64,000 bases of DNA from an uncultured Bacteroides sp. (GCA_900552075.1 URYL01000003.1:1-64000); one strand, 5' to 3'; counted from the stretch's first letter, positions 1 through 8,391 are shown. Program-made: numbers and translations. Notes: generated from the sequence alone by a model not told the origin.

Positions 1-192
1 CGCAATACTTTTTTGAGGAAATTTTGAAGATTTTTTGTAAATCACTGGAAACAAGGCGGTTGCAGGTGAACGTTTTTTGATGCTCCAAAAAGCGGACAGG
101 AAAGGTCCTACATTATATATTTCGCGCGGGCGCATACGTGCGCGCATAATAAAACCCGTACCGCAGGCACATTTTTTCCAGAGACTCCCGAC
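1..192. other. Left edge, no gene recognised
   Basis: No open frame, RNA or repeat that I can name. The stretch is AT-rich apart from a GC-rich, partly self-complementary patch at about 130-147 (GCGCGGGCGC / GTGCGCGC). It may be the tail of an intergenic region whose gene lies outside the window. Confidence 0.4.
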
Positions 193-293
193 ATTTTCTA
201 TGTTTTCCTCTCGTGAAACGTAGGTTTCCGCCGTGGGAAACGTACGTTTCTCAGCAGGGAAACATACGTCTCCCCTGACGGAAACATAGAAAA
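193..293. repeat. Palindromic array, copy A
   Basis: First of five copies of a ~100-bp element. Outer arms CTATGTTTTCC (197-207) and GGAAACATAG (280-289) face each other. Between them lie three palindromic cores of the type GGAAACGTACGTTTCC, at about 215-229, 236-250 and 257-274. Read as hairpins, the element is four tandem GTTTCC-loop-GGAAAC units with loops of about 5-7 bases that share no sequence. The function is not known to me. There is no T-run on the 3' side of either strand, so it is not an intrinsic terminator. Confidence 0.85.
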
Positions 294-518
294 CTTAAAG
301 GCAACGAAGGATTATCTCACCCGCATTTCTTCAATACGGAGCGTTTGAAGGGGAAAAAACGGAGTGCTTGAAAAAACAAATGGGATGCTTACAAAGAAAA
401 ACAAGCAGCCGCTTACAAAGAAAAACAGAAGAAACAGCTTGAAGGAAAACTTACAGAAAAACGAACAAATAAAAGAACGGCTCAGCAAACAGAAAAAAAG
501 GAAACCTCACCTACGGAC
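294..518. other. Degenerate A-rich coding-like remnant
   Basis: No complete gene. A frame from 372 to the stop near 554 reads as a lysine/glutamine-rich peptide with a repeated Y-K-E-K-Q motif, but it has no start codon and is closed upstream by TGA at 369-371. The 17-bp direct repeat GCTTACAAAGAAAAACA occurs at 387-403 and 411-427 (period 24), with looser copies on both sides. It could be a decayed gene end or simple A-rich repeat DNA. The frame's 3' part runs through the antisense of the sRNA, which argues against it being functional. Confidence 0.35.
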
Positions 519-520
519 AT

Positions 521-584
521 AAAAAAAGGAGTTCCGCTGAACTCCAACCTTTGTTAACCTTAAATCTAATACTATGAAAAACAC
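521..584 (-). ncRNA. Candidate paralogous sRNA, copy 1
   Basis: Copy 1 of a promoter-RNA-terminator module found three times in the window, the other two being on the plus strand. The predicted transcript starts about 5-7 nt after the TACTTTTG box and runs through conserved CATAGTATTAGATTTAAGG. It ends at the hairpin GGAGTTC-AGCG-GAACTCC (545-528 on the minus strand) followed by a run of seven T. Almost every base from the -7 box to GGACAT past the T-run matches copy 3. No start codon with a useful frame is seen. Paralogous sRNA families are reported in Bacteroides; whether this is one of them cannot be told here. Confidence 0.75.
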
Positions 585-588
585 AGTG

Positions 589-619
589 CAAAAGTAAGCA
601 TTCTCGGTGAATCTGCAAA
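589..619 (-). promoter_or_regulatory. Promoter of sRNA copy 1
   Basis: On the minus strand TTTG (619-616), 19 bases, then TACTTTTG (596-589): a full match to the Bacteroidetes TTTG/TAnnTTTG consensus at its preferred spacing. Confidence 0.8.
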
Positions 620-708
620 GGAAACGGAAGAAAAACCATGCTTTACAACATATATTAACCACACTTCACAACCCTATAAAATCCATTAACAAATAAAGAT
701 GATAAACT

Positions 709-745
709 AAAAAAATACAGAACCGCCTAAGGCAATCCTGTATTT
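709..745 (-). terminator. eno terminator
   Basis: Minus-strand hairpin AAATACAG...CTGTATTT with an inner GCCT/AGGC stem, followed by a run of T, just after the eno stop codon. Confidence 0.8.
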
Positions 746-774
746 CTTCGCTACTAAATAATAAGATTACCGAA

Positions 775-2055
775 TTATTTGATTCGCTTATAACCGTACA
801 CAGCCAAATCCCCCAGTTCTTCCTCAATACGCAACAACTGGTTGTATTTTGCCATACGGTCGGAACGGCTCAACGAACCGGTCTTAATCTGACCACTGTT
901 CGTAGCCACTGCAATATCTGCAATTGTCGCATCCTCTGTTTCTCCCGAACGGTGAGATGTCACTGTGGTGTATCCATGACGGTGAGCCATTTCAATGGTA
1001 TCCAGTGTCTCACTCAACGAACCGATCTGATTTACCTTAATTAGAATAGAATTGGCACAACCCATTTCTATTCCTTTTGACAAAAATTCCACATTCGTTA
1101 CAAACAAATCGTCTCCAACCAACTGGCAGCGATTTCCGATTCGTTCCGTCAGTTTCTTCCATCCTTCCCAGTCGTTTTCACTCATTCCGTCTTCAATAGA
1201 GTCTATCGGATACTTGTTAATCAATTCTTCCAAGTAGGCAATCTGTTCATCAGAAGTACGTTTTTTCCCGTTCTCACCTTCAAAGATGGTATAATCATAC
1301 ACCCCGTCTTTGTAAAACTCGGAAGAAGCACAGTCCATCCCAATCATCACGTCTTTTCCAGGTATATATCCAGCCTGCTGGATGGCTGCTAAAATAGACT
1401 CCAACGCATCTTCCGTACCTTTCAATGCCGGAGCAAATCCCCCCTCATCTCCCACAGCCGTACTCAGTCCGCGATCATGCAGCACTTTTTTCAGAGAATG
1501 GAACACTTCCGCTCCCATACGCAGTCCTTCCCGGAAAGAAGGAGCACCTACCGGACGGATCATAAATTCTTGGAAAGCAATGGGGGCATCACTGTGTGAA
1601 CCACCGTTGATGATATTCATCATCGGTACCGGCATCACAAATGTATTCACTCCTCCAATATAACGGTACAAAGGAATATCCAAATAAGCAGCAGCAGCCT
1701 TCGCTACAGCCAGCGATACCCCCAAAATGGCATTAGCTCCCAACTTAGACTTTGTGGGAGTGCCATCCAACTCCAACATTTTTTTATCAATGCTCCGCTG
1801 CTCAAGTACAGACCATCCCATCAAGGCTGGAGCAATCACCTTGTTTACATTATCTACTGCTTTCAGTACTCCCTTACCTCCATAACGATGTGCATCCTTA
1901 TCGCGCAGTTCCAATGCTTCATGTTCACCTGTAGAAGCTCCCGACGGAACAGAAGCACGTCCTACCACGCCAGATTCCAGTCTCACTTCTACCTCTACGG
2001 TAGGATTACCTCGTGAATCGAGTATTTCACGACCTTTGATTGATTTGATTTTCAT
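775..2055 (-). CDS. eno: Enolase
   Basis: Interconverts 2-phosphoglycerate and phosphoenolpyruvate in cytosolic glycolysis. The 426-residue product has the enolase N-domain (GREILDSRGNPT at the start), the GDEGGF motif near residue 210 that holds a catalytic Glu, and the C-terminal SHRSGETED signature that binds substrate. Length matches bacterial enolases. An in-frame extension to 2106 exists, but the promoter at 2084-2114 would fall inside it, and MKIKSIKGREILDSRG is the family's normal N-terminus, so I start at 2055. It is a single-gene unit with its own promoter and terminator. Confidence 0.97.
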   Translation of the reverse strand: MKIKSIKGREILDSRGNPTVEVEVRLESGVVGRASVPSGASTGEHEALELRDKDAHRYGGKGVLKAVDNVNKVIAPALMGWSVLEQRSIDKKMLELDGTPTKSKLGANAILGVSLAVAKAAAAYLDIPLYRYIGGVNTFVMPVPMMNIINGGSHSDAPIAFQEFMIRPVGAPSFREGLRMGAEVFHSLKKVLHDRGLSTAVGDEGGFAPALKGTEDALESILAAIQQAGYIPGKDVMIGMDCASSEFYKDGVYDYTIFEGENGKKRTSDEQIAYLEELINKYPIDSIEDGMSENDWEGWKKLTERIGNRCQLVGDDLFVTNVEFLSKGIEMGCANSILIKVNQIGSLSETLDTIEMAHRHGYTTVTSHRSGETEDATIADIAVATNSGQIKTGSLSRSDRMAKYNQLLRIEEELGDLAVYGYKRIK

Positions 2056-2083
2056 ATTGATGTGATTAAAAAATTCTGATATA

Positions 2084-2132
2084 CAAAAATGAGTAAACTC
2101 CAGCATCTATACAATACCTCAATTTAGGTATT
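2084..2132 (-). promoter_or_regulatory. eno promoter with inverted repeat
   Basis: Minus-strand TTG (2114-2112), 20 bases, CATTTTTG (2091-2084), placing the start about 25 nt before the ATG. A perfect 7-bp inverted repeat, AATACCT-N6-AGGTATT (2113-2132), overlaps the -33 box. It could be an operator; no regulator is identified. Confidence 0.5.
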
Positions 2133-2154
2133 TTGTTTCTTAATTTCCAGAAAT

Positions 2155-2188
2155 AAAAAAAGGACTGTGCCTTCATCGTCACAGCCCT
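2155..2188 (-). terminator. Rubrerythrin terminator
   Basis: Minus-strand hairpin AGGGCTGTG/CACAGTCCT followed by TTTTTTT, 34 bp after the rubrerythrin stop. Confidence 0.85.
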
Positions 2189-2221
2189 CTTCCGTCATTT
2201 ATGCAATCAAAAAAATGGATT

Positions 2222-2800
2222 TTAATAATTGTTTTTCTTCACTTCAAAATAAGCCTGTGGATGCAAGCAAGCCGGACATACTTCAGGAGCTTCTTTTCCT
2301 ACATAAATATATCCGCAGTTACGGCACTGCCATACCACTTCTACGTCTTTCTTGAAAACCTTTTCGTCTTCAATGTTCTTCACGAAAGCCAGGTATCTTT
2401 CTTCATGACCTTTTTCGGCTACAGCAATTTCGCGATACATCTTTGCAATGGCTGGGAAACCTTCCTCGTCTGCAATGTCAGCAAACTTCGGATAATCCAG
2501 ACTCCATTCTTCGTTTTCACCTGCAGCGGCTGCTTTCAGATTTTCCAATGTAGAACCGATTACTCCGGCAGGATAGCTGGCTGTAATTTCCACCATTCCA
2601 CCTTCCAACCATTTGAACATTCTCTTGGCGTGTTCCTTTTCCTGTTCAGCGGTTTCCAAGAAAATAGCTGAAATCTGTTCGAAACCTTCTTTCTTGGCTG
2701 CACTTGCAAAATAAGTATAGCGCATTCTGGCTTGTGATTCACCTGCAAAAGAGATTGCCAAATTTTTCTCGGTTCTTGTTCCTTTGATGCTTTTTCCCAT
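2222..2800 (-). CDS. rbr: Rubrerythrin
   Basis: Non-haem di-iron peroxidase that reduces hydrogen peroxide, part of oxidative-stress defence in anaerobes; cytosolic. The 192-residue protein has the N-terminal four-helix ferritin-like domain with iron-ligand motifs (GESQARMRY near residue 20, EQEKEH near 52, EKGHEERY near 130). The C-terminal rubredoxin domain has paired cysteines in CRNCGY and CPAC (about residues 158-177). Length and domain order are those of classical rubrerythrin. It is transcribed alone, with a TATCTTTG box on the minus strand at 2852-2859 and its own terminator. Confidence 0.96.
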   Translation of the reverse strand: MGKSIKGTRTEKNLAISFAGESQARMRYTYFASAAKKEGFEQISAIFLETAEQEKEHAKRMFKWLEGGMVEITASYPAGVIGSTLENLKAAAAGENEEWSLDYPKFADIADEEGFPAIAKMYREIAVAEKGHEERYLAFVKNIEDEKVFKKDVEVVWQCRNCGYIYVGKEAPEVCPACLHPQAYFEVKKNNY

Positions 2801-3148
2801 ATCTATTAGTTATTAAGTTGATGAATAAATTACGTTTTTTGGTTTACATTGCAAAGATAGAACTTTTATCCAAATTTGTAATCATTACAATTCTATTTTC
2901 TACTTTATTAACGATTTACTCACAAAGGTTTTTATATAAGAAACAAATGACAGTGGAAAAAAGTTTTCAGAATCGCCTGAAAACAATCCATCTAACTCCA
3001 GGTAATTATCCAGATAATTTTTCATATATATTTGTCGGATTTACACACTTGAGCACATTTTTAAAAGATAATTAAGACAAAACATTCCTGAATACCAGAA
3101 AATATATACTTTTGTGCCTCTTTTTAAATTATTCATATTCAAAGATAG
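2801..3148. other. Divergent intergenic region
   Basis: Holds the rubrerythrin promoter (minus-strand TATCTTTG, 2859-2852) and the SulP promoter (plus-strand TACTTTTG, 3107-3114, about 35 nt before the ATG). An 85-codon plus-strand frame from 2818 covers the rubrerythrin promoter and resembles no family, so it is not called. Nothing else seen. Confidence 0.6.
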
Positions 3149-4843
3149 ATGAAAGGATTAGAATTCAGACCCAAACTTTTCACCATGATGAAAACCTATA
3201 CCAAGGCCGACCTGATGACCGACCTGATGGCAGGTGTCATCGTGGGAATTGTTGCCCTACCACTAGCCATTGCTTTTGGTATTGCTTCCGGAGTGAGTCC
3301 GGAAAAAGGAATCATCACAGCCATTGTAGCCGGTTTTATCATCTCGTTTCTGGGAGGAAGTAAAGTACAGATTGGCGGACCAACCGGTGCTTTTATTGTT
3401 ATCATTTATGGCATTATCCAACAGTACGGTATCGAAGGACTGATGGTAGCCACCATGATGGCCGGTATTCTCCTTATATTATTAGGGGTATTTAAATTGG
3501 GAACCATTATCAAATTTATTCCCTATCCCATCATTATCGGTTTTACCAGCGGTATCGCCGTCACGATTTTCACCACGCAGATTGCCGATATTTTCGGACT
3601 TGATTTCCAAGGTGAGAAAGTACCGGGAGATTTCATTGGAAAATGGATTCTTTATTTCCATCACTTCGATACGGTTAATTGGTGGAATGTCATTGTGAGT
3701 GTGGTCAGCGTGTTCATCATTGCCATTACGCCTAAATTCTCCAAAAAGATTCCAGGGTCACTGGTAGCCATCATTCTGGTAACCGTAGGGGTCTACTATC
3801 TGAAAATGTATGGAGGAATCACCTGCATCGACACCATCGGCGACCGTTTCAGCATCAAGTCACAACTTCCGGAAGCAGCTGTTCCTGCACTCGATTGGGA
3901 AGCCATCAAGAACCTGTTTCCTGTAGCCATCACTATTGCCGTACTGGGAGCCATTGAATCGTTGCTTTCGGCTGCAGTGGCCGACGGTGTCATCGGCGAC
4001 CGTCATGATTCCAATACGGAACTCATCGCCCAAGGTATCGCCAATTTTGTATCCCCTATCTTCGGAGGTATCCCTGCCACCGGCGCCATTGCCCGCACGA
4101 TGACCAATATCAATAACGGAGGCAAGTCGCCCGTAGCCGGTATTGTACATGCTGTAGTGTTGTTACTCATCCTTCTATTCCTGATGCCTCTGGCTAAATA
4201 CATCCCTATGGCCTGTCTAGCCGGTGTACTGGTCATCGTTTCTTATAACATGAGTGGATGGAGGGTGTTCAAAGGACTGTTGAAAAACCCAAAGTCGGAT
4301 GTAGTGGTACTGCTCATCACTTTTTTCCTGACAGTCATCTTCGATTTGACAGTAGCCATTGAGGTGGGACTGGTCATCGCTTGCGTACTGTTCATGAAGC
4401 GTGTCATGGAAACAACCAAGATTTCCGTCATTACCGATGAAATAGATCCCAACAACGAGTCCGACTTGGAAGTCCACGAAGAACACCTCGTCATTCCACA
4501 AGGTGTGGAGGTATATGAAATCAACGGTCCGTATTTCTTCGGTATCGCTACCAAGTTTGAAGAAATCATGTCACGGTTGGGCGATCGTCCGAAAATCCGC
4601 ATCATCCGTATGCGAAAAGTTCCTTTCATTGATTCCACAGGTATTCACAACCTCACAACCCTGTGTGAAATGTCACAGAAAGAAAACATCCACATCATCC
4701 TGTCGGGTGTCAACGATAAAGTACATCAAGTACTGGAAAGATCCGGTTTCTATGAATTGCTTGGAAAAGAAAACATCTGTAGCAACATTAATGAAGCACT
4801 TGAAGTGGCTACCCGGGAAATTTCTGAAATAAACACAAAATAA
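3149..4843 (+). CDS. SulP-family anion transporter with STAS domain
   Basis: Inner-membrane SLC26/SulP transporter; members carry sulfate, bicarbonate or dicarboxylates. 564 residues. The N-terminal ~430 residues hold about 10-12 hydrophobic segments with the SulP signature (DLMAGVIVGIVALPLAIAFG near 22-41, KVQIGGPTGAF near 72). The C-terminal ~110 residues form a cytosolic STAS domain with the IDSTG motif near residue 496. The STAS domain resembles anti-sigma antagonists and usually modulates transport. The substrate cannot be told from sequence. Single-gene unit between its own promoter (3107) and terminator (4858). Confidence 0.93.
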   Translation: MKGLEFRPKLFTMMKTYTKADLMTDLMAGVIVGIVALPLAIAFGIASGVSPEKGIITAIVAGFIISFLGGSKVQIGGPTGAFIVIIYGIIQQYGIEGLMVATMMAGILLILLGVFKLGTIIKFIPYPIIIGFTSGIAVTIFTTQIADIFGLDFQGEKVPGDFIGKWILYFHHFDTVNWWNVIVSVVSVFIIAITPKFSKKIPGSLVAIILVTVGVYYLKMYGGITCIDTIGDRFSIKSQLPEAAVPALDWEAIKNLFPVAITIAVLGAIESLLSAAVADGVIGDRHDSNTELIAQGIANFVSPIFGGIPATGAIARTMTNINNGGKSPVAGIVHAVVLLLILLFLMPLAKYIPMACLAGVLVIVSYNMSGWRVFKGLLKNPKSDVVVLLITFFLTVIFDLTVAIEVGLVIACVLFMKRVMETTKISVITDEIDPNNESDLEVHEEHLVIPQGVEVYEINGPYFFGIATKFEEIMSRLGDRPKIRIIRMRKVPFIDSTGIHNLTTLCEMSQKENIHIILSGVNDKVHQVLERSGFYELLGKENICSNINEALEVATREISEINTK

Positions 4844-4857
4844 AACGTTAAAATAAA

Positions 4858-4910
4858 AGCTCCTATTCTGTTAAAATCAAAATAGGATTTAACAGGATGG
4901 GAGTTTTCTT
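4858..4910 (+). terminator. SulP gene terminator
   Basis: Long imperfect hairpin, CTCCTATTCTGTTAAAATC against GGATTTAACAGGATGGGAG with several G-T pairs, followed by TTTTCTTT; 15 bp after the stop codon. Confidence 0.8.
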
Positions 4911-4948
4911 TAAATCATGTTATAATGCCTGTCTTTTTCAATTTAGAA

Positions 4949-4979
4949 GTTGCATTATTCCTAGAATTCCGTAACTTTG
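4949..4979 (+). promoter_or_regulatory. Promoter of sRNA copy 2
   Basis: GTTG (4949-4952), 19 bases, TAACTTTG (4972-4979). Same box spacing as the other two copies. Confidence 0.75.
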
Positions 4980-4983
4980 TACT

Positions 4984-5047
4984 GTGTTTTTCATAGTATT
5001 AGATTTAAGGTTAATAAAGGTTGGAGTACAGCGGTACTCCTTTTTTT
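4984..5047 (+). ncRNA. Candidate paralogous sRNA, copy 2
   Basis: Second copy of the ~65-nt module, lying between the convergent SulP and helix-hairpin-helix genes. The body (CATAGTATTAGATTTAAGG) is identical to copies 1 and 3, with one change at GGTTAATAAAGG. The terminator stem is GGAGTAC/GTACTCC here but GGAGTTC/GAACTCC in the other copies. This two-base compensatory change keeps the hairpin and supports selection on RNA structure. A run of seven T follows (5041-5047). Confidence 0.78.
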
Positions 5048-5066
5048 ATGTCCTTACTTTAAAAAA

Positions 5067-7109
5067 TCACCACTTAAACCGTACCTGAAACTGTAAATCA
5101 TATTTTTGGTTTCCCTGAATTTCTTCTGCTCCCGAACCAATCAGATTCCGGTCTCTGTAATGCGTCCATCCCCATTTCATCTGGAAAAAGACTCTTTTCT
5201 TCCAATTATAATCCAAGCCCACAGCCAGCCTTTCTCCTCTACCATACAATGCCCCCATGGAAAACGCATACAGCAATCCTTGTTCATACATATATATTCG
5301 CGAAGCATAATCTTCCGTACAGAACCAGGTACCACTTACAAAAGTCCGTAGTGCCCAACGAGGAATCTCCAGTTTCAAATTGCTCCCCACTGCCAGACCA
5401 TTGGATACTTCTTGCCGGAACACGGATGAACGCACATATTCCATCACCGTTTTCCATCGGATGTATTTTACCGGTGAATAAGTCAGCTGATAATGGAAAC
5501 GCTGCCGGATATTGGGTAACACATACTTCTCTTCATCCGAAACCTTATAGTTTTTAGCCTTATTCTTATAGCTATACTTTATCCACATATCCAGTGAATT
5601 AAATGGTGAATAAGAAAGTTGAACAACTCCTTCCATTCCGACTGTTTTCTGCTTATCCACCAGATAACGGTACCATGGAAAATAAAAGAAATCTCCATAA
5701 CACAATAGTTTGATATCCCGTAATAAGTTTGTTTCCAGACCAATAAAAATCCCAGCTTCATTTTGCAACCTTGAATTCTCTCCAAAACCATTACCATACA
5801 AACTCTGATATTTTTTATCATAATACCTGTTGATAACTATCCAAGAGGTATTCACAGTCGGTGAATAAGTCAATTGATTCAAGGTCGCTACTTTCCCTTG
5901 CTTGTCGACAGCAGTTTCCCCTGAAAAAACAAACTTTCCTTTATACCATTTATAATTCACTCCCACATTATAGAAATACTTTCCCCGAGGATAATAACGG
6001 TTATACAATCTTTCCGCCGGATTCAACATCTTGTTGAAAATATTATAAACAACTGTTAGTCCCCCTTCAAAATACTTTCCATCATAAGTCAAATTACTCC
6101 CTGCCAACGTATTAAAGACTGTATTCTTCTTTTCCATATCTTTTTTCAACCGATGATAACCATCGGTTTTCAACGTAGTTATACACTTATTGTCTGTCGT
6201 AGCATCCTGTGGCCGGAAAGAGAAAAAGCCGGTCCAAATCCAGCGTTTGTTCCACTTCCAAGACATCCCTACCCCTTGCAGATAATTAGCCTCATTCATA
6301 GACGTATACTTGCTCAACCCTTGTCCTGCACGACTCAAAGCTGAAAAAGAAGTTGCTTTCCCCAGTCCAAATCCCATGTTCATCACCAATCCATACCCGA
6401 AACTGGCCTTATAATTTCCGGCTACCAATGTGTGCAAATGCCCGAAATCTTTCAACTGTAGAGAAGCACTGTAAAAATCAAAGCCCTTTCGGTTGTAACT
6501 CCTGAAAAAAGGTTCTCCTGCATCTTTTTCTGCTGTCAAACCTACATATATATGATCTCGATACTGAAACCTGTACCTCAAATTCACATAAAAAGGATCT
6601 CCATAATATCGTTTTGAGGCTAACTTATCCTCTTGCCCTAAAGGAATACCGGCATACCCAGCCTTCTTATTTAAAGGAACGTCTGTTCTTATCCACAATT
6701 CCTGTTTATTGTTTTTCCATAAGTTTCTCCAGGAAAAACGTTCTTTACGTACCGGTTCTCCCACATAAAGAAAATCTTCCAGAAAGACCCGTGTCTGCCG
6801 GTCCATCCCTTCCACTCCCCACAATTCATTCATACTGACCAACGGCCCGTATTTATACACATAATAAAGAATGTGTTCAATCATTTTGTCGGACAAAAAA
6901 GGCAATTGCTCCAGTTCTTCTTTTGTAACCGTATTCACATTCCATGGATGTTCTGCCAGTTCACTCAATTCTTCGTACCGTTCCCTCCACGAAGCCATAC
7001 CCTCTTCTTCACCAATCTGTTCTTCCCACTCCATCCAAGAAGATTGCCCATACAAATTTACACAGGTAAAAATAGCTGATACACAGAAGTAAACGAGTCT
7101 TTTCCACAT
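5067..7109 (-). CDS. Helix-hairpin-helix protein with barrel-like C-terminal part
   Basis: Conserved Bacteroidetes protein of unknown role, 680 residues from the chosen start. Residues 1-22 form a signal peptide (MWKRLVYFCVSAIFTCVNLYGQ), so the product is exported. Residues ~45-110 hold ComEA-like helix-hairpin-helix motifs (NVNTVTKEELEQLPFLSDK and a second unit before LYVGE), a fold that usually binds DNA. The remaining ~550 residues are rich in alternating Tyr/Trp/Phe and Gly and end in FQVRFKW, as outer-membrane beta-barrels do. The start at 7109 puts the signal peptide at the N-terminus; a frame extension to 7130 adds seven residues. The DNA-related role is inference only. Confidence 0.8.
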   Translation of the reverse strand: MWKRLVYFCVSAIFTCVNLYGQSSWMEWEEQIGEEEGMASWRERYEELSELAEHPWNVNTVTKEELEQLPFLSDKMIEHILYYVYKYGPLVSMNELWGVEGMDRQTRVFLEDFLYVGEPVRKERFSWRNLWKNNKQELWIRTDVPLNKKAGYAGIPLGQEDKLASKRYYGDPFYVNLRYRFQYRDHIYVGLTAEKDAGEPFFRSYNRKGFDFYSASLQLKDFGHLHTLVAGNYKASFGYGLVMNMGFGLGKATSFSALSRAGQGLSKYTSMNEANYLQGVGMSWKWNKRWIWTGFFSFRPQDATTDNKCITTLKTDGYHRLKKDMEKKNTVFNTLAGSNLTYDGKYFEGGLTVVYNIFNKMLNPAERLYNRYYPRGKYFYNVGVNYKWYKGKFVFSGETAVDKQGKVATLNQLTYSPTVNTSWIVINRYYDKKYQSLYGNGFGENSRLQNEAGIFIGLETNLLRDIKLLCYGDFFYFPWYRYLVDKQKTVGMEGVVQLSYSPFNSLDMWIKYSYKNKAKNYKVSDEEKYVLPNIRQRFHYQLTYSPVKYIRWKTVMEYVRSSVFRQEVSNGLAVGSNLKLEIPRWALRTFVSGTWFCTEDYASRIYMYEQGLLYAFSMGALYGRGERLAVGLDYNWKKRVFFQMKWGWTHYRDRNLIGSGAEEIQGNQKYDLQFQVRFKW

Positions 7110-7189
7110 GTTATTAACCTGTTTATACACATCCTATAAATACGTTAATTATGCCACGTAATCTGAATATTATTTCTATTTTTGTGCGT

Positions 7190-7792
7190 ATGAAAAAGAG
7201 TCTTCTTATATTCATCGTACTGTGGCTAAGTATCTGCTTCCATACACATGCCCAAGATTTGACCCCTACAGTAATTATAGGTCATAAAGTCCCTGTATGT
7301 GTTTATAAAGGAGACACTATACCTTGTGTAACGTTGAGAAACATCTACGTTTACCCGAAACTTAAATTTAAAAACAAACGACAAGAAAGATATTACTATA
7401 AACTGATACGCGACGTAAAGAAAACACTCCCGTTGGCCAAGGAAATCAAAAGAGCGGTGATTGAAACATATGAATATATGGAAACCCTTCCCAACCAAAA
7501 AGCCAGGGAACGCCACATGAAACTGGTGGAAAAAGGGTTGAAACAGCAATACACTGCCCGTATGAAGAAACTCACCTTCTCACAAGGTAAACTGTTGATC
7601 AAACTGGTCAACCGGGAATGCAACCAGTCTTCTTATCAACTGGTCAAGGCTTTCATGGGACCTTTCAAAGCGGGATTTTATCAGGCATTCGCTGCCCTGT
7701 TCGGAGCCAGCCTGAAAAAAGAATACCATCCTGAAGATGACGACAAGATGGTAGAAAGAGTGGTTACACTGGTCGAAAATGGACAGCTATAA
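7190..7792 (+). CDS. DUF4294 family secreted protein
   Basis: Function unknown. 200 residues with a signal peptide (MKKSLLIFIVLWLSICFHTHAQ), then a short beta segment containing the GDTIPCVTL motif, then a basic, helical domain rich in Lys and Arg (KFKNKRQERYYYKLIRDVKKTLP) typical of DUF4294. The start at 7190 places the signal peptide first; a frame extension back to 7151 adds 13 residues with no signal character. It is divergent from the helix-hairpin-helix gene, with an 80-bp shared promoter region. Confidence 0.85.
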   Translation: MKKSLLIFIVLWLSICFHTHAQDLTPTVIIGHKVPVCVYKGDTIPCVTLRNIYVYPKLKFKNKRQERYYYKLIRDVKKTLPLAKEIKRAVIETYEYMETLPNQKARERHMKLVEKGLKQQYTARMKKLTFSQGKLLIKLVNRECNQSSYQLVKAFMGPFKAGFYQAFAALFGASLKKEYHPEDDDKMVERVVTLVENGQL

Positions 7793-7845
7793 CACTATAA
7801 TTCAACAAATTAACAAGTTATCAATAGGATATTCACAAGCGATGT

Positions 7846-8391
7846 TCAACGCAGTTTGAACAGCTTGTGCGCAAATTCCCATATCATAATGCCTGCCGTA
7901 ACAGACACGTTTAAGGAATGTTTCGTACCGTATTGAGGAATCTCAATGCAGCCGTCGGACATATTCACCACTTCCTGCTGCACACCTTTCACCTCATTTC
8001 CCAGCACAATGGCATATTTCTTCCCCTTCTCCAAGGTCAGTTCATCCAGCAAAGTACTCCCCTCACACTGCTCGATGGCCAACACAGTATATCCCATCTC
8101 ATGCAGTTCATTTACAGCATCTTGCGTGTGGGAAAAATATTTCCAGTCCACCGTATATTCTGCACCCAGCGCCGTCTTATGCATTTCCGGATGAGGAGGA
8201 GTAGCCGTAATGCCACACAGATAAATACTGTTTACCAGAAAAGCATCCGACGTACGGAACACCGCCCCTATATTGTGCAGGCTGCGCACTTCATCCAGCA
8301 CCACCACCAAAGGCAGCTTGTCTGCTTCCTTAAACTCTTCCACCGTGAGGCGATTCATCTCCGTCACCTTCAATTTCCTTAATTCGGCCAT
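7846..8391 (-). CDS. TrmH/SpoU-family RNA methyltransferase
   Basis: Probably 2'-O-methylates tRNA or rRNA with S-adenosylmethionine. The 181-residue protein is a SPOUT (alpha/beta-knot) domain with the three SpoU motifs: VRSLHNIGAVFRT near residue 30, VLGNEVKG near 130 and IPQYGTKHSLNVSVTAGI near 150. It lacks the N-terminal substrate-binding domain of RlmB, so the target is uncertain. A frame extension to 8526 is hydrophobic and crosses a minus-strand TATCTTTG box at 8428-8421. I therefore start at MAELRKLKV (8391), about 25 nt downstream of the predicted transcript start. Confidence 0.9.
   Translation of the reverse strand: MAELRKLKVTEMNRLTVEEFKEADKLPLVVVLDEVRSLHNIGAVFRTSDAFLVNSIYLCGITATPPHPEMHKTALGAEYTVDWKYFSHTQDAVNELHEMGYTVLAIEQCEGSTLLDELTLEKGKKYAIVLGNEVKGVQQEVVNMSDGCIEIPQYGTKHSLNVSVTAGIMIWEFAHKLFKLR

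Noticed and set aside
193..293. Palindromic arrays as a small CRISPR array
   Set aside because: Spacers are only 4-8 bases, repeats are palindromic and imperfect, and no cas genes are present.
2818..3075. 85-codon plus-strand frame with a hydrophobic N-terminus
   Set aside because: It covers the rubrerythrin promoter, has no promoter of its own and matches no family I know.
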